DNA from: DASZBX01 sp035943635
GTDB lineage: Bacteria > Actinomycetota > Actinomycetes > Streptomycetales > Catenulisporaceae
Direction: 5' to 3'
DNA: 64,000 nt
Assembly (NCBI GenBank): GCA_035943635.1
Contig: DASZBX010000047.1
Location: 1-64,000 of the forward strand
Shown here: piece after piece, positions 58,472 through 64,000 of the stretch
How the letters are laid out: every line of letters begins with the position of its first letter
Position numbering within the stretch: the stretch's first letter is position 1
The notes under the pieces: generated by a model
What the model was told of the DNA's origin: nothing
The model's input: the letters and a program-made list of their open reading frames with translations, nothing else
The model's database searches: none
Program-made: the position numbers and the translations under genes

Positions 58472-60901
58472 AGGTCTTCCTTTCGGCAGCAGGTCGGGCG
58501 GCGAGGTCACGGTGACCGGCGGCGGTTCGCCGACGAGGCGTTCCACCTGCACCAATGCGTGCTGCCCGGTGCACCCCTGGGACAACCGGGAGCTCGGCAC
58601 GTCCGCGGTCAGGACATTCGGGTTGCCGTGGACGCAGAACGGGACGGCGCCGTCGCCCGCGTCCCCGCCGTCGGGTTCGAGCGGGTCGAACCATGCGCCG
58701 GTGGGCAGTTGGACCACCCCGGGGCGGGCGGCTTCGACCAGGACGGCGCCGGCCAGGCAGGCGCCGCGGTCGTTGAAGATCCGGACGACGTCGCCGTCCC
58801 GGATGCCGCGCGCGATGGCGTCCTGCGGGTGCATCCGGACGGCCTCGCGGCCGGCCACCTTCGACGCCCGGCTGACCGCCCCGACGTCCAGTTGGCTGTG
58901 CAGCCTGGTCGAGGGCTGATTCGCGATCAGGTGCAGCGGATACCTTGCCGCGTCCGGGGATCCGGGCCATTCGTCCGGTTCCAGCCAGACCGGGTGTCCG
59001 GGGCAGTCCGGGTAGCCGAAGCCGCGCACGGTCTCCGAGACCAGTTCGATCCGGCCGCTCGGGGTCTTCAGCGGCGCGCCCTCGGGATCGGCCCGGAACT
59101 CCTCGAACAGGGTGAAGTGCGAGCGGCCGGGCGGCAGGACGTACTCGCCGGTCTGCCAGAAGTCGGCGAACGTCGGCACGTCGCGCACCTCGCGGCCGGC
59201 GTATCCCTCGCGCAGCAGTTGCTCGCGCCAGTCGGTGTAGAGGTGCTCCAGCCACTCGCGCGCGGTCCGGCCCTCGGTGAATTCCTGTGCGTAGCCAAGG
59301 CGATTGGCCAGCCCGGCCAGGATCGTGTAGTCGTCGCGGGCCTCGCCGACCGGGTCGACGGCGCGCTGCATCGCGATCAGGTGGGTGTCCCGGCGCCCGC
59401 CGCCGAGGTCCTCGCGTTCGAGCGTGGTCGTGCTCGGCAGCACGATGTCGGCCTGGCGGGCCGAGGAGGTCCAGTACGGTTCGTGCACGACGATCGTGTC
59501 CGGGCGGGCGAACGCGCGGCGCAGCCGGCCGAGATCCTGATGGTGGTGAAAGGGATTCCCGCCGGCCCAGTAAACCAGACGGATGTCAGGGTAGGTATAC
59601 CTGGTGCCGTCGTAGTCGTATTCGGCGCCGGGATTGAGCAGCATGTCCGAGATGCGGGCGACCGGGATGAAGGTGCGGACCGGGTTCTCGCCCTGCGACA
59701 GGTACGGCAGGCGGATCTGCGGGCCGTGGTCGCCGACGTCGCCCATCGAACCGTAGCCGTGGCCGAAACCGCCGCCGGGCAGGCCGATCTGGCCGAGCAT
59801 CGCGGCCAGGGCGAGTCCGGCCCAGACCGGCTGCTCGCCGTGCTGGATCCGCTGCAGGGACCAGGTGACCGCGATCAGGGTGCGCGACGCGGCCATCCGG
59901 CGGGCCAGGGCCCTGATCCGCTCGGCGCCGATGCCGCAGATCGCGGCGGCCCAGTCGGCGTCCTTGGCCACGCCGTCGGCCTTGCCGTGCAGGTAGTCGG
60001 CGAACTCGGCCGCGCCGACCGTGTACCGGTCCAGGAAGGCCTGGTCCTGCAAGCCTTCCGCGAGCAGGGTGTGCGCCAGGCCGAGCATGAGCGCGACGTC
60101 CGTGGCGGGGGTCACCGGGTACCACTCGGCGTCGACGTCGTCGGGCAGGTCGGCTCGCAGGGGGCTGATCAGCGCGACGCCGACCCCGCGCGCGGCCAGG
60201 TCGGCCAGCGCGCCCGGGGTGACGTGCTTGGTGACGCCGCCGGGCGTGACGAACACGTTCTTCGCCGGGATCCCGCCGAAGGCCACGATCAGTTCGGTGT
60301 GCTCGATGAGCGTCGGCCAGGAGGAGCCCGCGCGCAGCACCGCGTCCGCGTCGCCGACCAGGTGCGGCAGCAGGACGAGCGAGGTGCCGAGGCTGTAGGA
60401 GTTGCGCGAGGCGGTGAATCCGCCGCCCAGGTTCAGGAACCGGTGCAGCTGGCTCTGCGCGTGGTGGAACCGGCCGGCGCTGGCCCAGCCGTAGGAGCCG
60501 CCGAACACCGACTCGTCGCCGTGCTCGGCGCGCACCCGGGTCAGTTCGGCCGCGAGCAGGTCCAGCGCCTCGTCCCACTCGACCTCGACGAACGGTTCCC
60601 GGCCGCGCCGGTCGGTCGGGCCGGGACCGTTCTGCAGCCAGCCGCGGCGCACGGCCGGGCGCCGCACCCGGGTGCGGTGGCGCAGCGAGTCCGCGACGTT
60701 GCCCAGCAGGGGCGAGGGCGCCGGGTCGGCCGGGTGCGGCAGCACCGCGATCGCGCCGTCGGCGTCCTTCCGGACCAGGTACGCGCCCCAGTGCGAGGTG
60801 CTCGACGTGGTCGTCGGAGCGCTCGCGGCCTGGCCGGGCGGCGGGGTGGTCCGGACACCGGGCGCTGTGCCCGGTGCGTCCGTGCTGGCCGGTGGGGTCA
60901 T
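57236..60901 (-). CDS. Molybdopterin oxidoreductase joined in frame to an acyl-CoA-dehydrogenase-like flavoprotein
   Basis: One open frame of 1,221 residues. Residues 1-about 810 are a BisC/DMSO-reductase-type molybdoenzyme: WDEALDLLAAELTR, SYGWASAGRFHHAQSQ and NSYSLG with the likely Mo-binding Ser; no N-terminal Fe-S cysteines are present, as in DMSO/biotin sulfoxide reductases. No twin-arginine signal is seen. Residues 811-1221 are an acyl-CoA-dehydrogenase-like domain of the SfnB/DszC class (DGWSLTGHKIFSTGAVG, LGLRASRSDDV, PLERHHRDV). At the junction (58471) an ATG is preceded by AAGGAAG, the signal of a separate gene, yet no stop codon ends the first part. Either a true fusion or a recent stop loss. 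It lies between two luciferase-like monooxygenases. Confidence 0.8.
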   Translation of the reverse strand: MTPPASTDAPGTAPGVRTTPPPGQAASAPTTTSSTSHWGAYLVRKDADGAIAVLPHPADPAPSPLLGNVADSLRHRTRVRRPAVRRGWLQNGPGPTDRRGREPFVEVEWDEALDLLAAELTRVRAEHGDESVFGGSYGWASAGRFHHAQSQLHRFLNLGGGFTASRNSYSLGTSLVLLPHLVGDADAVLRAGSSWPTLIEHTELIVAFGGIPAKNVFVTPGGVTKHVTPGALADLAARGVGVALISPLRADLPDDVDAEWYPVTPATDVALMLGLAHTLLAEGLQDQAFLDRYTVGAAEFADYLHGKADGVAKDADWAAAICGIGAERIRALARRMAASRTLIAVTWSLQRIQHGEQPVWAGLALAAMLGQIGLPGGGFGHGYGSMGDVGDHGPQIRLPYLSQGENPVRTFIPVARISDMLLNPGAEYDYDGTRYTYPDIRLVYWAGGNPFHHHQDLGRLRRAFARPDTIVVHEPYWTSSARQADIVLPSTTTLEREDLGGGRRDTHLIAMQRAVDPVGEARDDYTILAGLANRLGYAQEFTEGRTAREWLEHLYTDWREQLLREGYAGREVRDVPTFADFWQTGEYVLPPGRSHFTLFEEFRADPEGAPLKTPSGRIELVSETVRGFGYPDCPGHPVWLEPDEWPGSPDAARYPLHLIANQPSTRLHSQLDVGAVSRASKVAGREAVRMHPQDAIARGIRDGDVVRIFNDRGACLAGAVLVEAARPGVVQLPTGAWFDPLEPDGGDAGDGAVPFCVHGNPNVLTADVPSSRLSQGCTGQHALVQVERLVGEPPPVTVTSPPDLLPKGRPMSTDTHARTDSSPLAASLATLPAPAPNRLRATAESLAERAEEHDRDGSFPFEGVAEVHAAGLLTATVAERYGGPGTGLAGTVEILRVLGSADPSVALVTAMTLFTHAAQARTNSWPDRHYRQLLADSAEAPALVNALRVEPELGTPARGGLPATTARADADGWSLTGHKIFSTGAVGLRWLAVWAKTDEDPTRVGSFLVRRPEPAVAPDGLTIEPTWDHLGLRASRSDDVHLAGVRVPLDATSGLVDPSAGDPRRDPDLVAWNNLGLTALYLGVAESARDWLIDFLHQRTPAALGKPLATLPRFQDGVGEIEAQLTAALDLIAGLALRYDAGDRQAAEHSAAAKLIGTRAAINAVERATSLIGNNALTRRNPLERHHRDVLCARVHTPQDDSIVSSVGQAAIARRAPKPAA

Positions 60902-60906
60902 CGGGC

Positions 60907-62019
60907 TCAGGCCGCCACGGGCACGTTCGCGGACGGCACGTGCCGGTCGGCCTGCTCGCGCACCAGGCGGACCAGGTTGCCGTAGTCGCGCGCGTCCTCC
61001 AGCGGGGCGAAGCCGCGGATCAGCAGGGTGCTCACGCCCAGGGCGACGTAGTCGAGCAGCGACTCGGCCACCTGCTCGTAGCTGCCGACCAGGGCGGTGG
61101 AGTTGCCGGCCGCGCCGGTCTCCTTGGCCACCGCGGTCCACAGTCGCTTGTCGTGCACGTCGCCCTGGGCCGCGTACTCCAGCAGGCGCTGGGAGCCGCG
61201 GGCCTCGGAGTGGTCGCGCTTGTTGCCGCCCCAGCCCCAGGCCTTCTGCGCCTGGCCGACCTTCTCCTTGGTCAGCTCCAGGATCTCGGCCGCCCGCTGC
61301 CAGGCCTCGGCCTCGGTGGCGGCCGGGATCGGGCGCAGGCTGACGCTGAACCGCGGGTCCCGGTCGTACGGCAGGGCGGCGGCGCGCACGTCCCGGATCC
61401 GCTCGGCGATCCCGGCCAGCGGCTCGCCCCAGAACGCGTACACGTCCGCGTGCTTGCCGCCGACCCGGATCGCGTCGGCCGAGGCGCCGCCGAAGTACAC
61501 CGGGATCCGCCCGGCCGGCGGGCGCAGGCCGGACCACCCGCCCTTGACCGTGTAGAACTCGCCGTCGAAGTCGAACGGTTCGGCCGACTCCCACTCGCTG
61601 CGCACGATCGACAGGAACTCGTCGGTGCGCCGGTAGCGGGTCTCCTTGTCGGACACGTCGCCGTCGCGGGCCTGCTCGCGGTCGTCCCCGCCGGTGATCG
61701 TGTGCAGGGCGATCCGGCCGGGGTGGAACGCGTCCAGGGTCGCGTACTTGCGGGCGGCGTAGGTGGGGGCGACGAAGCCGGGCCGGTGGGCCAGCAGCAC
61801 ACCGATCCGCTCGGTGTGGCTCAGGATCTGGTCGGCCACGGTGAAGCCGTCCGGGGAGGCGGAGGAGTGGGCGACCAGGACCCGGTCGAAGCCGGAGTCC
61901 TCGTGCGCCTGGGCGAGGGAGTAGAGGTACTCGGGCACGACCGGCGGGACGTCCGTGCCGACCGTCTCGGACTCGCTGCCGGGACGGGTGTGGGCTATGC
62001 CGATGAATTCGATGGCCAT
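60907..62019 (-). CDS. LLM-class flavin-dependent monooxygenase
   Basis: The 370-residue protein opens MAIEFIGIAHTRPGSESE and has the family motifs LAHRPGFVAPTYAARKYATLD, HTITGGDDREQARDGD and GNSTALVGSYEQVAESLL. It parallels the enzyme at 55977. It should oxidise a small sulfur compound using FMNH2. ATG 62019 follows TAAGGAAG overlapping the upstream stop region (11 bp gap). The molybdoenzyme gene begins 5 bp after its stop. Confidence 0.9.
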   Translation of the reverse strand: MAIEFIGIAHTRPGSESETVGTDVPPVVPEYLYSLAQAHEDSGFDRVLVAHSSASPDGFTVADQILSHTERIGVLLAHRPGFVAPTYAARKYATLDAFHPGRIALHTITGGDDREQARDGDVSDKETRYRRTDEFLSIVRSEWESAEPFDFDGEFYTVKGGWSGLRPPAGRIPVYFGGASADAIRVGGKHADVYAFWGEPLAGIAERIRDVRAAALPYDRDPRFSVSLRPIPAATEAEAWQRAAEILELTKEKVGQAQKAWGWGGNKRDHSEARGSQRLLEYAAQGDVHDKRLWTAVAKETGAAGNSTALVGSYEQVAESLLDYVALGVSTLLIRGFAPLEDARDYGNLVRLVREQADRHVPSANVPVAA

Positions 62020-62030
62020 GGGGGGCTTCC

Positions 62031-63038
62031 TTAGCTCTGGCTCGGGCTCGGGGAGTCGGGGGACGGACGCGGGACCAGGTGGGCCCGGCGCAGCCGCGGC
62101 GCGGCGGCCAGCAGTCTGGCGGTGTACGGGTGCCGAGGGTCTTCCAGGACCTGCCGGACCGGCCCGTCCTCCACGATCCGGCCCTGGTGCAGCACGGCCA
62201 CCCGGTCGGCGACCGTGGCCAGGGACAGCAGGTCGTGCGAGATCACGAGCGTGGTGGTCGGTTCGGCGGCGGTTTCGGCGGGGACTGAGTCGACGCCGCC
62301 GGACGCCGGGGCGGTCGCGGGGTCTGCGGGGCCGGTGGCGGCGCGGGAATCGGCTCCGTCCGCGGGGGCGGCGGGGCTTGCGGCGCCCGCGCGCAGTCCG
62401 GCCAGCAGGCGCAGCACGTGCTCGCGGTTGGCGGCGTCCAGCGCGCTGACCGGCTCGTCGCAGATCAGCAGGGCGGGCCGGGTGACCAGGGCGCGGGCGA
62501 GCAGGACGCGCTGGCGCTGGCCGCCGGAGATCCGGCCGGGCACGCGGTCGGCGAAGGTCTCGTCCAGGCCGACCCGGCGCAGCGCCTCGTGCACCCGGCG
62601 GGTGCGTTCGGCCTGGTCGCCGGTGCCCGCGACGGCCAGCGGTTCGGCGATGATCGCGGCCACGGTCAGTTCCGGGTCCAGGGCGCGCAGCGGGTCCTGG
62701 AAGGCGAACTGGATCCGGCCGGAGCGGCGCAGCGCGCGCAGCGGCTTGCCGCCGAACGGCCGGTCGCGCAGGGCGGTCAGGTCGGTGCCGTCGAACTCGA
62801 TCCGGCCGGCGTGCACCGGGACCAGGCCGACCACGGCGCGGGCCAGGGTGGTCTTGCCGGAGCCGGTCTCGCCGATGATGCCGATCAGTTCGCCCGGGTG
62901 GGCGGTCAGGCTGGCGTCGGTCAGCACGCGCGCACCGTGCCGGCCGTGGTAGCCGACCGTCAGGTTGCTGATGCTCAGCAGCGGCGAGCCGGGACGGGTC
63001 GCCGTCGCGGCCGGGGCCTCTTGCAGGTGCACGGCCAT
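62031..63038 (-). CDS. ABC transporter ATP-binding protein (Opp/Dpp type)
   Basis: The 335-residue ATPase has Walker A GETGSGKTT, signature ISGGQRQR, Walker B LICDEPVSALD and the LVISHDLL switch His. About 50 extra Ala/Pro/Thr/Ser-rich residues (about 235-285) sit between Walker B and the switch, an unusual insertion. The C-terminal part (HPYTARLLAAAP) is the Opp/Dpp tail. Start ATG 63038 overlaps the upstream stop by one base (TGATG). Paired with the next ATPase for uptake of peptides, nickel or, by context, organosulfur compounds. Confidence 0.9.
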   Translation of the reverse strand: MAVHLQEAPAATATRPGSPLLSISNLTVGYHGRHGARVLTDASLTAHPGELIGIIGETGSGKTTLARAVVGLVPVHAGRIEFDGTDLTALRDRPFGGKPLRALRRSGRIQFAFQDPLRALDPELTVAAIIAEPLAVAGTGDQAERTRRVHEALRRVGLDETFADRVPGRISGGQRQRVLLARALVTRPALLICDEPVSALDAANREHVLRLLAGLRAGAASPAAPADGADSRAATGPADPATAPASGGVDSVPAETAAEPTTTLVISHDLLSLATVADRVAVLHQGRIVEDGPVRQVLEDPRHPYTARLLAAAPRLRRAHLVPRPSPDSPSPSQS

Positions 63039-63952
63039 CACAGGCTCGCCGCCAACAGGGCCCGGGTGTGCGGGTGCTCGGGCCGGGAGATGATCTGCTC
63101 GGTCGGTCCCTGCTCGACGAGTTCGCCTTTGTAGCACACCAGAACCCGGTCGCAGACCTCGGCGACGACCGCGAGGTCGTGGGTGACCAGGAGCAGGGCC
63201 AGGCCGCGTTCCTCGGACAGCCGGCGCAGCAGGTCCAGCACCTCGGCCTGGACGAGTGCGTCCAGGGAGCTGGTGGCCTCGTCGGCGATCAGCAGGTCCG
63301 GGTCGCCGCTGATCGCGATCGCGATCAGGACGCGCTGGGCCATGCCGCCGGACAGTTCGTGCGGGTACTGGTGGTAGACGTGTTCCGGGCGGCGCAGGCC
63401 GACGGACGCGAACAGTTCCAGCGCCCGGGTCTTGGCCTCGCCGTGGCTCACGCCCAGGTTGATCCGCAGCGCCTCGTTCAGCTGGCGGCCGACCGTGAGG
63501 GACGGGTTCAGGTAGGAGGCCGGGTCCTGGAACACCGCGCCGATCTTGGTGCCGCGCACCGCGTTCCAGCTGCGGCGGTCGAGCGCGGCCAGGTCGGTGG
63601 AGTCGGTCCGCGCGGTCGCGGCGTCGGCGCGGGTGGACAGTTCGATCCGCCCGGCCGTGGTGGCGCACCCGTGGGCGAGCAGGCCGAGCACGGCCCGGCA
63701 GGTCAGGGTCTTGCCGCTGCCGGATTCGCCGACCAGGCCGACGGTTTCGCCGCGGTGCACGGTGAAGCTCACGCCGTGCACGGCCTCGGTCCGCCCGCCC
63801 CCGACGGTGACCTTCAGGTCCTCGACGATGAGCACCGGCTCGCCGGCGGCGTTCCCGGTGCGGGCCGCGGGGAGCGGCTCGGCCTCGGGGAGCGCGGCCG
63901 GGTGCTCGGCTTCGGTGGCGGTACCGGACTCAGCCAACTGGGACGGGGACAT
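63038..63952 (-). CDS. ABC transporter ATP-binding protein (Opp/Dpp type)
   Basis: The 304-residue ATPase has Walker A GESGSGKTL, signature ELSGGMAQR, Walker B LLIADEATSSLD and LLVTHDLAVV. An N-terminal 38-residue Ala/Glu/Pro-rich extension precedes the domain. Tail HPHTRALLAASL is typical of the Opp/Dpp class. ATG 63952 follows AAGGAGC at 9 nt. It is the first gene of the operon inside the window; permease and substrate-binding genes are expected just beyond the right edge. Confidence 0.9.
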   Translation of the reverse strand: MSPSQLAESGTATEAEHPAALPEAEPLPAARTGNAAGEPVLIVEDLKVTVGGGRTEAVHGVSFTVHRGETVGLVGESGSGKTLTCRAVLGLLAHGCATTAGRIELSTRADAATARTDSTDLAALDRRSWNAVRGTKIGAVFQDPASYLNPSLTVGRQLNEALRINLGVSHGEAKTRALELFASVGLRRPEHVYHQYPHELSGGMAQRVLIAIAISGDPDLLIADEATSSLDALVQAEVLDLLRRLSEERGLALLLVTHDLAVVAEVCDRVLVCYKGELVEQGPTEQIISRPEHPHTRALLAASL

Positions 63953-64000
63953 GTGCCTGCTCCTTTGCCGTGGACGGATCGGTTTCGGCGGAATCGGGGG

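Noticed and set aside
1..64000. tRNA, rRNA, CRISPR array or insertion sequence with intact transposase
   Set aside because: No cloverleaf with T-loop motif, no regular spaced repeats and no transposase catalytic motif were seen while reading; a covariance-model search would be decisive.

Overview
The window is high-GC actinomycete DNA, of the Streptomyces/Catenulispora type. Supporting signs are strongly GC3-biased codon use, many GTG starts, dense GTGA/ATGA stop-start overlaps, a secreted GH9 cellulase, WXG/EspC-type T7SS proteins, an FxsT-like STAND protein, an XRE/TPR regulator paired with an RsbW-like ATPase, and many regulators. The genus cannot be fixed from sequence alone. I saw no rRNA, tRNA or CRISPR array.

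Layout. 1-1423: no convincing gene; microsatellites, a perfect 18-bp hairpin and the leader of a cellulase. 1424-4102: modular GH9 cellulase. 5092-7754: a DUF574-type protein lacking its SAM-binding core, translationally coupled to a PAS-GGDEF-EAL c-di-GMP enzyme. 7806-10171 (minus): YoaK-like membrane protein and an ABC-F ATPase. 10311-15489 (minus): WXG-like protein, RHS polymorphic toxin and putative immunity protein, all with 4-bp overlaps. 16420-17502: LysR regulator. 17907-25195: a trypsin-co-occurring-domain protein and a 2,270-residue protein that joins trypsin, STAND, TPR, MinD-like, TIR-like, NB-ARC and TPR modules, a likely conflict/signalling system. 25222-26909: YdeI-like protein and an orphan dTDP-glucose dehydratase. 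27096-28235: decayed DNA with gene remnants. 28236-29864: TetR regulator and a small membrane protein with two operator-like palindromes.

30107-43178 is one 13-kb operon of five overlapping genes: DUF4132 protein, 1,660-residue protein, MoxR AAA ATPase, DUF5682-VWA fusion and SWIM zinc-finger protein. It resembles the E. coli yehI/molR-yehL-yehM-yehP-yehQ group, with the yehM and yehP counterparts fused. 43201-44689 (minus): SRPBCC, EVE and MarR genes, probably on a leaderless mRNA. 44761-50800: flavin reductase, XRE/TPR regulator with divergent ATPase, an unknown protein, an LCIB-type carbonic anhydrase homologue and an archaeal-type AspRS. 51073-53779: EspC-like protein, DUF1023 hydrolase and lipoprotein, in DNA that looks less GC-rich.

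54014-63952 (minus) is one probable organosulfur-scavenging operon: two Opp/Dpp-type ABC ATPases, three luciferase-like monooxygenases, an alpha/beta hydrolase, and a molybdenum oxidoreductase joined in frame to an acyl-CoA-dehydrogenase-like flavoprotein. It continues off the right edge, where the permease and binding-protein genes would be expected.

The best candidates for undescribed biology are the trypsin/STAND megaprotein, the RHS toxin-immunity tail, the yeh-like AAA/VWA operon, the core-deleted methyltransferase coupled to a c-di-GMP enzyme, and the molybdoenzyme-flavoprotein fusion.
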